From contig JACDOX010000024.1 in assembly GCA_014549065.1 (NCBI GenBank), positions 4,127,298-4,191,297 on the forward strand: a stretch of DNA of 64,000 nucleotides, read 5' to 3'. The stretch comes from Cardinalis cardinalis. Lineage: Eukaryota > Chordata > Aves > Passeriformes > Cardinalidae. Within the stretch, counting starts at the first letter, position 1, and every line of letters starts with the position of its first letter. The notes under the pieces are model-generated. The model was given only the letters and a program-made list of their open reading frames with translations, was not told where the DNA came from and searched no databases. This document shows, piece after piece, positions 11,478 through 23,804 of this stretch. The position numbers and the translations under genes are program-made.

Positions 11478-13980
11478 TTGCAGAAGTGTTTGCATTGATG
11501 TAAGCTTTGTTNCTGTCAAAATCCTAGCTGTGGATTTAAAAATTATCCATGTTGCTCAGTATTGCTTAATGGTTTAAACTTGAGGGAAAAAAATCTCAAA
11601 GGAGTAAATTCAACAAAATTTGCATTGGAAAAGAATGGATACTTGTTCCTTCTACAGTTTTTGCCAAGGGATAGACAATTCTGTAGAAGGTAGAGTATTT
11701 TTCTGCTAACTTTTAAGCCCATATGAGTACAACAAAAATCTGTTAGCACAAAGATGTTTCCCACTGCACTACCCTGAAGATCAAAACCTAGTTGTCCCTG
11801 AATGGTGGTACTTCTTTACAACCCTCCTGGCTTTTGGCTTTTAAATAGACACTTAGATCATCTTTAGAGATGAGTGCTTCTGTTAGCCTAGAAGAAATTA
11901 CAGGGGAGGATCCAGACACTTGTCAGTGTGTCCTAGTTTTAGGAACTGCTGAGAAAGTGGAGACTTAATGTTCTTTGGTTTTGATTACAAATGCCTTGTT
12001 TTCAGACAGATGGTTAAGTCAGGCCTGATTCAAGACCAGTTGAGGTGAAATGCAAAAAACCTCAGGTTTTTTAGAACATGAGAACAGTTAATCAGTTTAA
12101 AATATTTGATCCAGATATGAAGAAATTAAAGTAAATATAATTTATGAATCTATATTCACCTGTATAGTTTGAGATCATCTAAAGTTGGCACTTTAGGTTA
12201 GATATGGGCATGCAATATTTTTGATTTAAATGAGCATGAGAAGACAATGTGAAGTCCATTTGATTTAGGCTGGTTATGGAAGGACAGATCATATCTGGTT
12301 TGATGTAAACTCTGCTAGGACAAAGTTGTAAGTTCACAAAGAATTTTTACAAGTATCAGTGGCTATATGAAAAAGGGAATTTTGAGATTGCACAGACACT
12401 AATCTATTTTCAGACACCCTCTTTCTCTCCCTTCCTACTGTAAATGAAGTCCTGACCATTTTTCATAATTGTTTTTTCTTTCAGAGTACAATTCCTGTTC
12501 AAAGAAATAAAATGCACAAAAAATTTTCCATGATACTGACAATAAATTTGGTTAGNATACTCTCAAGTGACAGTTGACAAATAATTCTTATTTATAAATA
12601 TACTCTAATTTCTTAGCCAACTGTGCTCTTTAAATAGAAGCTTTTCTTTTTAAAATAAAATCTTTAATGAAGAATTATGAAGAAAGTAAGTTCTTAAATT
12701 GTCTGCTCACAATTTATGAGCAGGAGAAAATGCAGTATAAAAACCTTTCCCTGTGTAAATGAATGTATGTCTCCGTGTTTAACACTAAGATTGCTATCAG
12801 TGACTTTTCTCTTAAAGTAAGTGGTCAGATAATTTATTTTATGCAGATTGTCAGGATTTGATAGATAACAGCTGCTCAATTATTTCTCAAAAGTGTAATA
12901 GAAAGTATCTCCCAGCTGGTCTGTTTAGTTTGGGAGTAAGTTTTGGGAGGTCACTATGAAGAGGGATTTTATAAATCATGTGTGAGTAACTGTGCTTTTG
13001 GTGAAACTTCGGTAAATATTTGGACTTGTTCTGTGATTTAATAAAACCATTTATGTGAGAAAAACTTTTATCCGTAGAGGAAAAAACCCCTTTACTTCTG
13101 TGCTTTACCATGGGTCGTGTGTTGGAGTGAGGAAAGCATGAGGACTGTATAAATCAGTAGCTAATTTAACAACACTGGTTTCAGAGCAGTAAATGGCAAT
13201 GTTACCTCTCTGAAAGATCAGAATATAATAGTTCTGCCATTTTTCACAAAAGTACTGAGATAAAGCGATCTTTAGTTTTATGAATAGAATGAAGTATAGT
13301 ATACAGCCCTACATTGAAGGATGAGTACATTGAGGTAGAAACAGGGAACTCCANAGCTTTATTTTAGTTTATTTCTTTCTTATCTGCAAAATGTTGCCTA
13401 TGTTCTACATTAGAATTCAGCTCATATCATCTGCCTTTCTGAGTGGCTGTGGTTTTATCAANAAATACACAGACAAATAGCAACCAACAACTATAATTTG
13501 CCTGAGGAATAAGTCCATAATGAAGAGTGTTTAGAGCCAAAATCTGTGCCTCTACTGATATCATGGGAATTGCAGTCTAGGCTAGAAAATGCCACTGATC
13601 ACAAGGTCACATAATAGAGGTTAGTGATCTGAAATATAGTCCTTAAATCTCCAAAACTTTCCAAACAATTTTAGAACTGCAAATTATATTACTTTAGTTA
13701 AAAATCTGAAGAAAAATATTTCCTGCAAGCATGAAGATAAAAATTTTGGGTGAGGAAAAAAAGAACAGATACAGCTAAGCTCTACTTAATAAACCCAACA
13801 AGTTTTGATTAAATGGAAAATCGCCTTTGAGTATAGAGACATATATGTACAGAATTCNTATTGATAGGAAAGTCCAGTAAACTGAATATTGTGAAAAGTT
13901 GGGAAATGTGTTAATCTCTGACTACCTGGTTTATTTGGTTTTGTTTTTTTGTTTTTCCCCAGATTCTCAAGATACAGAAA

Positions 13981-14024
13981 ATAAAATAAATTTAATAAGT
14001 TATTTAAATAAATTTATTTAATTA
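13981..14024. repeat. A/T-only palindromic block
   Basis: About 44 bases with almost no G or C, containing the 14-bp self-complementary AAATAAATTTATTT and related repeats of AATAAATTT. Low-complexity sequence; no element recognised. Confidence 0.6.
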
Positions 14025-15578
14025 TTTTCCCTTACCTCACACTTATCAACGGACACACCTTTTGCTATCTAGAAACTTACTATTTTATGAAAATATAAAA
14101 ATATATAATAGTGCACTGAAATCACTGGAGAGCAACTTTCTAACAATTGTTTTACAGTGTTGAACACAGCAGAGTTACTCATTCTGTGGTAGCATCATGC
14201 TCTCTTACTCCTTTTTATATTGTGTATCACTCAAGCATTTTCCTTGTTTCTTCAGGCTCTCCTAANCTTTATCTACATTTTATGGAATGCTGATTTCACT
14301 GTGGGACAGGAATTCTTAATTCAGTCTTTTGGGACTTTTTTAAGAGTCTGTTAGTCTGTAAAGTTAGAAGAACAATTCCATGTACCCTTTATGTCTTTCA
14401 CACTTGTCTGAGGCAGATCTACCTTTTGGTGTGGCAGTGACTATGAAGTTAGGTCAGGACTGAGCACTAAGTCTCAAATCCAAATGTCTGTTTTTGGATT
14501 TGTGCCTCTATTACCATCCCTAAACTCATGGGAATAAGGAAGTTTATCATAGTATCATGTAGATTCAGAACTTTAAAGATATTCTATANGTTTCGGTTTT
14601 GAGTACTTTGATGATAGGCCCTTTAAAAATTTGAATAACCATACCTGAATTTTCTGTCAGACAGAAGGCAGGTTGCACCACTATGCTTATTTAAACTCTA
14701 AGACATATTGGCCACTNGCAGCTTCAGAGAATGACAGTCTGTTCTTTCAGGGTATTTAAGATAAAAATGGGAGCTGCTATACTCAACAGCCATGAAAACA
14801 GAGTTAGTTTCAAATTATCTACTGATAAGTGGGTAAAAGAACATGTCTTCAGACTCCTGGAGGTTAAAGGGAGGAGTCAGATCAATGGTGGGAGGTACAC
14901 ACTTTAAATGTGAACATATATATGTAATTTTTGTAAGCATATTAAAATAAGTATTGCAGATTCTAAATTATGCATGGAATAAATAGAAAGAAACATAACA
15001 CAGGTCATAAAGCTATGACTCTAGCAATATTTAATGTTTGAATATCAGTCCAGATGTATTCTGCTTGCATCTATTCTTTNAAGTAAAAGAGATGTTAATA
15101 GGGCAGTCTGACCTTCTCAGAAGGGAAAGTGCACAAGGATTTCTTGACTAGATTTTTCTGCAATATAGAATATCTTTTGCAACCCGAGNGAGAGAAATCA
15201 GTGTTGTTTGTGACTGTTTGGGCTTCTTGGCATGAAGGTAATCTTGATTTCAGATTGAAAGCATCATTGAGACAGTGTTTGTTCACCCTGTGCATTTCAT
15301 CTGATTCATCCTGCTGCTGAGCTCAGAACTGTAGTTTCCCAATGTCGTTATAATCTTGTCAATGTTGTTTGCAAATACATAAGTCCTGTGAGCCTTGCTT
15401 GGTGATGTAGTCTGACTCACTTTCAGCATGAGATCAGGTAATACACTGGCTGGTTTTTATTCTGCCTTTGTAGAANATCACAAATCCTTTCGTTAGCTAA
15501 AGTAAAACATCGAAAAGATACCGTATAGAAGAGACAAAAATACCATTTGCTTGGTGATAATTACTAGTGCTCATTTTC

Positions 15579-15590
15579 TCACTTAAGTGA
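15579..15590. promoter_or_regulatory. Perfect 12-bp palindrome TCACTTAAGTGA (NKX2-type site)
   Basis: The 12 bases are self-complementary and contain two opposed, overlapping copies of CACTTAA/TTAAGTG, the core bound by NK2-class homeodomain proteins. The site begins 28 bp before a perfect X-box. Motif match is seen; binding is inferred. Confidence 0.3.
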
Positions 15591-15606
15591 TAGGGTACAT
15601 CACACT

Positions 15607-15620
15607 GTTGCCATAGCAAC
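15607..15620. promoter_or_regulatory. X-box motif (RFX-type), GTTGCCATAGCAAC
   Basis: The 14 bases fit the RFX-family X-box consensus GTNRCC-N(0-3)-RGYAAC, with both half-sites intact (GTTGCC and AGCAAC) two bases apart. RFX factors use such sites in promoters and enhancers of ciliary and other genes. No promoter or CpG-rich start is visible nearby, so a distal enhancer or a chance match are the options. A full two-half-site match is rare by chance in 64 kb. Confidence 0.45.
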
Positions 15621-15895
15621 CCCGATTCTGTCCCATTAACTGCTTAATGTGAATTTATGAATGCAAGTTTCAATGTGTGGAAAGCTGCTCAAAATAGGGA
15701 GTGATTCATCATGTACAGCGCAGACAGCTGACTTGCAGACTAAGTCAGGGCTGTCTCATTTGGTCTTCAGTGTTAAAAGGCTATGCTGTGGTGTAGGTAT
15801 ACAATTAAAGATGAAGCAATTTGATATTTAGTGAGATGTAAAATGATGGTTGAATAGCTGTTTTAATTTTTGAAATGTTCTATACTGCATCACAG

Positions 15896-15907
15896 CACAC
15901 ACACACA
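15896..15907. repeat. (CA)6 dinucleotide microsatellite
   Basis: Six uninterrupted CA units, directly visible. Confidence 0.85.
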
Positions 15908-16231
15908 AAAATCTGCTAAAGATTATGACTCTTTCACAGTGATATTTTTGAGATTTGAGATATTTCTAAGGTGTACCCATTTCAAGTTAGCTTGCTAATG
16001 CTGAATATGTTCTAGGATACAGAGTTGTAATGGATTTATCCCAAGCTTTAATTAGCAGCTTACACCTCAAGAAAGCAAACCTGTGACTAAGGTTCAAATC
16101 CTGCCTGGCCCATAGACTTCCCTGATTTTGTGGTACATATTTAGATCTGTGCATGCTTTTCTCCTGTGAGATGATAGGGGAAAAAAAATTAAAGAAAAAA
16201 AAAAATCCCCTCTTTGCTTTCTCTCCTCTGT

Positions 16232-16350
16232 GTCATGGAATCATTAAGGTTGAAAAGGACCTTGAAGTTCATTGAATCCAATTCTTGACTCATGCCAAGT
16301 CCACCACTAAACTGTGTCCCTAAACCATGTCATAGCTATTTAGGCTCCAG
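16232..16350 (-). mobile_element. CR1 LINE 3' fragment, reverse orientation
   Basis: On the + strand the fragment opens with TCATGGAATCATTAAGGTTG, the reverse complement of a CR1 3' terminus, and goes on through 'aaaaggacctt..aagttcat', 'gccaagtccaccactaaac' and 'gtgtccctaaaccatgtc', blocks shared by many avian CR1 copies. The element therefore lies on the minus strand with its 3' end at the left. Only about 120 bp of the 3' part remains. The right edge is approximate. Confidence 0.88.
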
Positions 16351-17424
16351 TCCTGTGCCTGTTTGCAGTTTTCACACTTGTGACAAGTTTTAGTAAGTGC
16401 ACCAGCATTTATAGGAATAGTTTTCTAGCTGAAATAGAAAATACGTCTCTGCTTACAGCCTGCCTACTCAGTCTCAGTGTGCTGTGCCATTCACCAGCTT
16501 TGTTCAGTCCTGAGGGCTGCTATGGAAAAGATGATATCAAATGCACTAAAACTGGGTTAAAGAAATGATATAATGGATATGAAGCTAATCACATATAGGT
16601 GCNATTACGGTAGCTTATGCAATTTTATTTTGCCTTTGTGCATCTGCATGATTTTGCAGTCCTTTATTACATTATGAAATATTTTTAGCAGGTTCTTTGG
16701 AGTTACTGAAGTCCTTTATGTCTTTCTCTAAGAAGCACGTTAGTCTGTCACTTATCATTGGGATAATAAGTGTTTAAGTTTGAGATAAAGAAATGTACTT
16801 CCTTTTACAATATAGCCATCTTTTGCAATTAGATTTGTACTGTGGGGCTATACACCCAACCTTTTTTGAATAGCATAGCAGTGGAGGCATACTCCAGACT
16901 TCATGCTTTGCTTTTCTGTGTNTTATTACATCACACTGAACANTCAGTTCCAGAGAAAGTTTTTTGCTTTATTGTAGTTGATAAATTTGCTTTTTGGGGT
17001 TGTTCTGTATGGAAGCAAAGGACTCATTATTTCTGCTGGTCTNCCTCTAATACATGTGGCCAAACACAACTTACCCCATTCCTCTTGCTGTTACAGCCCC
17101 TCTGCTCCTGTGTGCACCTACTCATCTCTTCCAATCTCTGATGGCAGCACCATTTAGTGAGGNCAATCCCCCCGACATTACTAGTCTTCCAGACAAAAAG
17201 GCCAATTTTGCTTACAAATCCTTAAACACAAACTTTCAATTATGTAGGAAAGGTCTTGTTTTCTTTAATGCATGAACTAGGACTTGCAGTAAGTGCTTTG
17301 AAACCTCTTGTTGTCAGGATATGCAGTGCAAACTATGTCACTGTTTAAAAGATTAAAACATTTAAAGGATTAAAAAGCCTCGTAGTCTTAGGCAGCCATT
17401 CAGGTTATCAGTTCCCAGAAGCAC
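16351..17424. other. Unique noncoding DNA between two CR1 fragments
   Basis: No gene or repeat recognised. Ambiguous bases at 16603, 16922, 16943, 17043 and 17163. Confidence 0.55.
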
Positions 17425-17506
17425 AGATTGGGTCAGGTTGGAAGGGATCACTGTGGGTCACCTGGTCCAATCTCTCTGCCCAAGCAGGGTCATCCTGAAG
17501 ATAATT
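17425..17506 (-). mobile_element. CR1 LINE 3' fragment of a second subfamily, reverse orientation
   Basis: The + strand reads 'attgggtcaggttggaaggga', 'cactgtgggtcacctggtcc' and 'caagcagggtcatcctg', which is the avian CR1 3' block of the 'gggtcaggttggaagggaccac' type. It differs from the fragment at 16232, so the two are separate insertions of different subfamilies on the same strand. Only about 80 bp is recognisable. Confidence 0.85.
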
Positions 17507-20500
17507 AAGAGGTACTTATATCTTTGGTAACTTGTTGCACAAACTCCGTGATATTACTGGAAGACAAGCATATATGGTGTGTTTAAGCCATAAATGTACA
17601 TTTACATGTGTAGTCTCACATGGGTACATGATGCTGATATAGATGATCTATGCTCATCGTTTTTAACAAAGAAAAGACAAGGAATTTATTGCAATTTATT
17701 GGCTTCTTAGGAATTTAATTTGTTAAAGTTTAGTCCCAGATCACAGATGGATATTCAAGATAATTCAATGGTTAATTATATTATTGTTGTTATTATGGTT
17801 AATGGTTAATGACGTTAAAGGGAAGCCCACTATTCATACAAAGAAAATGTCACCCTCTACTGCTGGCTGGGTGGCCTTCTGAAATGTGTTGACCTGATAA
17901 CTAAAATCTTGACTGCAGGCAGTTCATAATCAGCATCTCAAGGAGTTGTTGAAAGTATATCGAAGTTGAAAAGCTGGGAGGGGAAGGAAGTAAGCTTTGT
18001 AAGCAATGTCAGAGAATTTCCTGTATTTCAGTTAATGGAAATTTTGTATAGCTGGTTGACAAGAATGTCTGCTAAGATATGTGCTTGACATGGCTTTATT
18101 TATTCGCTTTATTTATTTTTAATTTTTGGAATTGTCATCAGGGAATAAAAGTTTTGACATTTAAAGACTGGCAAATTAATTGATAAGTTATAAACAGCAC
18201 ATTTTCTACTAAATGCTGTAAATATATGTAATGTGAAAGCTATGAAAGGTATTGCAGTTGACTAACAAATATTTGGAAAATGAAAATTTGACAGGAGGTT
18301 TTCTACATGACTTACATGATTAAGAATTTGAAGCTTCACGTTTGGGACCTAGAATTAGTAATATATTTATAGTATACTTAAGCTTCAATTGCTTAGTGCA
18401 ACTTAAAAATATTTTAAAACTTAAAGACACAGTAAAGATTGAAAAAGCGCTGTACGTGCAATGCAGTAAATTACTTCCTCAAAAGTACATTTAAGGACTA
18501 ATCTTGAAGGTTTTTAAATGAGGTAGCCGTCATGACACCCCAAACAATACATATTCTGAGGAAAGTTAAATCTGAACTCTAAGGCTTGGTGAACCTGAGG
18601 CTGCAAAGGAAGAAAGCAGCAAGTAATTATTAGCACTGAAGTTGTGAAAATGTATGAACTCTTCCTCCAGCAACACGCTGCCACATTTTTTTCCTGGCTA
18701 CTTTTCCCAATTCCATCTAGGTTTAGAGCTGCCTACTTAAGGGGAATACTTGATTTAAAAACAAACTAATTTCTGAATCCAGTTGACAATAAAAGTATTT
18801 AGAAGTTGTAGGAGGATTGCCTGGGAGGTCACGCTATTAACACTTAGATGGATCTCAGTGCTTGCAGAGACTGGGAGCAGACTTTCTCTCCAAGGACCCT
18901 TAGCTGAATTTACACCTAGGCAAGATGTGTTTGAAAGGCCATACATATTTGGGCCATCTCCATATTCAGTGTGTGCTACAGGGTTTTGCAGAGCAACCAC
19001 AGCTCTTCAATTGGGTTCACATCTCCCACTGTCCCTTCTGTAAGCCTTTGATGCTGATATGATGCTCTAGTGAGAGATTTGTGTGGCAACAGAAGTCCTT
19101 TATTTTCACGTTTGAACTGAAACTTGAGAGGAGCCTGTACTTTTAAAAAAACCCAATACACTAGGAAGTAGCCACATTACAGATAATTATCTTCATTGAA
19201 GAGATTGTACAGCAGTTTTTAAATTACAATTAGTAAATAAAGGGCTTTCACAGACAATAGGTTTCCTTTGCTAAACCAAGGAGGACCTCTGTCTTTCTGC
19301 TTTGTCAGCTTTTGCCAAGTTTATTTGTATAGTATAGGGTAACAGACTAAGGTCTCCTCAGGGGTTTGTTCAGCTAGTGACTGTTAATTGAAAAACTCAT
19401 ATCAGATAATCCCTATGAGTGAAATTAATCTCTTGGTTGCGATGAAGTCATACATGACCAATTTCATTAAAAAATGAATCAGTAATACTTTCCATTTCTT
19501 TTTAAATGTCAGGTTTGGATGCTTGTTTTTTCATTAGCTATTATGACATAATGTTCCTGATAATTTAGGAAAGAATACTATTATTGCTTCTATAAAATAA
19601 AAGCAGGATGCAATTTTTATGACCTTATTTGCATCACAAGCTTCACAAAGACTGTGGCTGCCCTTTTTTATTTTCTATCCCAGCAAAACTGACAGAGTTC
19701 TCAACCTGTTTTNGTCTTATTATGAATTAATTTTTCCAACAATAAGTATTTAGAATTTAATCTAGAGAGGCATTTTTAACAATTCCAGCATAAGACAGAG
19801 TAGGGTACTTAGGCTGATCCCTCAAAAACCTGTAAGGAGATCTGATGTCCTGAAGCAGGTTAATGACATGTAATTATTTAGTAAACTTGAGCAGCAGTGC
19901 TTTCTTCTTCTCCTGACATGTTTTAAAAAATGTTAATTGCTGTACATTATGCATAGATTTTGTATCCAGTGTGATATTACATGGCTGCTTTTTGTACCTT
20001 GCAAGTGAGAGATCAACAAAATTTGTTTTTTCAGGACCATAAATTATGTAAAAGTCAGTACCATTCTAGTTGCCATATTTTTTAATATGAAATAATGTGT
20101 TTACACATGCATAGTCAAAATAAAAGAGCATTTTCAAAATTGCATTATCAAATAATCATGTTAGCAAAGACAGAAGTTGAAGATGCTGATTTCTCAGAAA
20201 TTGGTTGCTTGGACTTCTTTGTGCCAAGCTGAGCTCTCTGCACTTAATGCAGAAACTAGTGCAGAAATTTTCAAACCAAATAGCTGAATTTTGACCAAAG
20301 TACATACTATTGAAATACAGGTTTTGTAACAAAATTCAGGTAACATTAATGTGCTATGCTGCCATTCCTGTGGTTAATATGAAGTTTGGCTAAATCACAA
20401 GCTCCTGTCAGCACAATTATCTAATAATAAAGATTTAATGGAGCTGGTTTGGATAGCTTTACCCAGTCCTTGGCATAAGTGTCATGCTGTGCCCTTTGAA

Positions 20501-23500
20501 ATAGAGGCCAAAGGATTGATTCCCAAACAGGTCTTGTGGTGGATGCTGCTGCCTGCACAGAAGCATCTGAATATCAGAATTTCCACCTGGGTTCAAGTAT
20601 TGGTATGTGTCAGTATGGTCAGAGGATATAGGGCTGATATGGTTTGCAGCTGCAAGCATGATTTGCAGATAAAGTGGTCTAGTCACTGTCCATTTAATTT
20701 TTTTATGCTCTTGGAGAGAAGAGGCTGAATTAGGCATGGACACTATGGGCTCTCTGAATATATATTTATCAGTATGTATGTCGCAATAGGAAGCTGTTTT
20801 GCTTACATATAAATGCATTATGACTCCTAGCAAGGAGGACTTGGAAAAAAGGCAAGAGAAAAGTTCAGTAAATATTATCAAGTAGATTACTGTTGTCAGT
20901 GATATGCATCTGACTTGCCTAAGGCTTGCCTTCAGTAACTTCAAGGCTTGTAAAAATGACAGACTGAAGTGATTATCCTCCATGAATGAATAGATGAAGT
21001 GATGGAGATACTCCTGACTTTAAATTGTTTTGGTTATGTGGGGAGTAAGACAGATATCTCACTTCCTTTCCATGCAGAAGGTTGTGACATTCCCAACTCG
21101 CTAATGCTGGGAAGACAGTATAGGCCCCTGGTCAGTAAACCTAATTAGAGAACTGCTCTGCTCCCCTGTCAGCTGCAGTGGTAGAGGCAGTCTCATTAGT
21201 GTGTGACCTGCTGAATGCAGACAATGTTTGTGCCTTTTCAAGCTGGAATGCTTATTTTGCTGATAACATATTCCTCACAATTATCCTTTTCTCCATCAAT
21301 TTCATGGATGTCTAGGGCTCTGGAATATTAGCTCTTCTTTAGTCTTTCACTGTTGGAAACATCTGGAAGAAATGCAGTGTGCCAGCCTCTGGCTCATGTG
21401 CAGCTGATACAGCTTCATTGTCACTGGCCAGTCTGTCTGTGCTGGTGATACAAATGCTCCCACGTTGATAGGTGTAGGTGTGTGCAAAGGTTTTGCAGTG
21501 TTGAGGATCAAATTCAAATGTTGTGAACTTATTCCTACAGTTTGTTTTTGGATACTTGAAGCAGAAGTAGTGTTAGAATCATGCTGCAACTAGGCTTATT
21601 GAATATTTAGACACTTATTTCCAATTTTGACTTCAAAAATAACAGAAGGCATTTGCTAAAAGCGACTGATTTCTTTAAAAAAAAACCCTCTCAAGAACAA
21701 GAAAATAACCTATAAAAACCCCAAACAAAAACAATGCAGAAAAAAACACTAGACGAAAGTAATAGGTTTTATATACCTTTTAACATTTCTCTAGTACCAA
21801 CAGAGCTATTTTTACAAACTGCACAATGTTGTTGACACAGCAAGAATATACACTTACAAAATGAAAAAAACCAATATTCAAATTCTTCTTCTAATAGTAG
21901 CGACTCTAAGCTCCTTTCTGTGTGAAAATCATACTCATATAATTCTTTTGGTTTTTTTTTTTAATTTAGTTTGTTCTTTACTGAAGTGACAGAAAGTGGT
22001 ATTTACAGAGCTAATTCAATTAAAATATAGTGGACTAATTTCTGAGTGGATTAAAGAAATACAAAAATTTGAGCATTTCAGAGGGAAAAGATAAAATGTT
22101 ATTAGTGTCATAAGAAATATATAAACCAAAAGCAATTTTCTATTAATTATTTATGTAATTATAATAGCCATATGTATTTTCACTACAAGCAGCAAAAATC
22201 ACAGTTTCTTCTTCTGAAGTCTGTTTTCCTAGCTTACAATAGCTCATTTCTCTGAGCTAATGGAGAACTCGTTTTGATAATGAATTGTTTCCAGAGATTC
22301 CTCCCTTGTAGGATACAGACTGCAGGTGTGCTAAATTTGCTCCGGTTTTTCTCATGTGGTAGAAATTTATTAGTAGCTTAAAACAGGCACTAAAAAGTAA
22401 AACCAAAAAAGAGAGATCCCAGAATTATACTTTTACCTGATATGCTGATTTGTTTTTTGAGGCAAATACTTTTCACATCTCTAAGAAAAACCTAGATTTT
22501 AAAGTCTTGTTAATTTGATAGTATTGCTATTGGCTGCCAGTGATGAAAGAGTTACTACTACTAGCAGTTCTGATCTCCTTTATTATATCTGCTTCTCTTA
22601 TAAAATCAATTTTTATAAATGAATCAGGTTCATCAACAAGCTTTCTATTGCATATTGGAAAACTGTTCAATTAAACCTCATGTTCCTTCAGGTTTAGTGT
22701 TTTTTCTTTTACATAAGTAGAAACATAGGTGGCCTAAGCGTAGCTGCATAAAAATGAGGTTTCTAGTCTGTATTTGTTGTCTAGCATCTCTGAATAACAA
22801 ACACAGAAAATGGGAACCTTCAGAAGGTGAGCTGCTCCCACTTCTTTCCAGTATCTGTAAGAAAAGCTCAAGTATAGATGCTAAAGATGGCTGAAATTTG
22901 TTAAAGTGATGCTGTCGTTAGTGCTGGGCTCTTCATATTGGTATTTTCTACATTTCTCGCCTGGCTTGAATTAACATTGAGTAGAAGTACCACNGCTTGC
23001 TTTATCTTTCCAGAACAGACTGTTTGCTGTGATGATTTCAGGGCAGTCAAACAGAGTAGCTCCTGAGTTGTGTTTTCAAGCTTTCTTGTGATGCTGAGCT
23101 ATCTTTTGAATTTNGCCTGGTCTGTCTTGGCTTGTTTAGTGGAGCTGATCTGTGCTGTGATGGTTTACAGACCAGACTTTTTCTCTCTTTCCACACTGTG
23201 AACACCATAAACAAGCAAACAAACAAGATGCTGCAGGTTATTAAAACAAGTTTTAAAAACTCTTGACTGAAATGGAGCAAGAACATAGTGCCTGAATTCT
23301 TTACTAAAAAGGAAAAACAATGCCAGGTCCAGACAGATTTACTTGAAAGTGCCTGTTTATGAAAAGTAATCTTGCCACTTTGCAGTTGTATCTCAAAGTG
23401 GACTTTGAAGGGTTTTTTATTGTTTTTTACCCATTGTGTAATCTTGTTAACAAGAAAACGATATATTTTTAAGAAAAAAAAAAAGGCTTTATTTAAATAC

Positions 23501-23710
23501 AGGACCAGGCTTGCTTTTAAGAAAATGAGCTTTATCTTTCTTCCCCCTTCCCTCCTCCCTCACCCCATTCTTTCTTAAAAACCATACTCAGCCTAATAAT
23601 TGTCTTGAATTTTCTAATGGGCATGTCTTCTGAAAAAATATTAGTGAGACCAAAATCCTTCTGAGAAAAGACGTCTCTTGCGTTATAGGAGGGACAAGTC
23701 AACTCCCTGA
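17507..23710. other. Unique A+T-rich noncoding DNA
   Basis: No gene or transposable element recognised. A minus-strand open frame of 174 codons at 20459-20983 has no family resemblance. Positions 19714-22993 contain no ambiguous base, although the neighbourhood has one every few hundred bases. Within this stretch an octamer-like ATTTGCAT occurs near 19627. Confidence 0.5.
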
Positions 23711-23769
23711 NAAGGNACCTTNCNTCAAGCAGTTGGTAGGAGTTTGCCNCTGTCTGGTGTTGCTTCTGN
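23711..23769. other. Cluster of six ambiguous bases
   Basis: N occurs at 23711, 23716, 23722, 23724, 23749 and 23769, six in 59 bp, against roughly one per 470 bp in the surrounding 45 kb. A collapsed repeat, a heterozygous site cluster or a base-calling problem would all give this picture. Confidence 0.9.
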
Positions 23770-23772
23770 CTC

Positions 23773-23804
23773 CCTTCTGGGATGCAGAGGGCAATCCCAG
23801 AAGG
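23773..23804. repeat. Perfect inverted repeat, 11-bp arms, 10-nt loop
   Basis: CCTTCTGGGAT (23773-23783) and ATCCCAGAAGG (23794-23804) are exact reverse complements around the loop GCAGAGGGCA. The arms are G+C-containing, so the stem would be fairly stable. It begins four bases after the N cluster. Too short for a microRNA precursor as it stands. Confidence 0.85.

Larger units (their letters stand above)
9475..16231. other. Unique noncoding DNA with several small structured motifs
   Basis: No gene recognised. Contents noted separately: a G10 run (10113-10122), the hairpin group at 11439-11477, an A/T palindromic block near 13981-14024, the candidate regulatory pair at 15579-15620 and a (CA)6 at 15896-15907. 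A G+C-moderate patch at about 9500-10000 has overlapping open frames but no family resemblance. Confidence 0.55.

Noticed and set aside
12486..12580. Strong acceptor-like tract (TTTTTTCTTTCAG) followed by about 31 open codons
   Set aside because: No donor or partner exon was found, and T-rich AG sites are frequent in this DNA.
20459..20983. 174-codon minus-strand open frame
   Set aside because: No recognisable domain, no supporting signals; probably chance. A conservation test would settle it.
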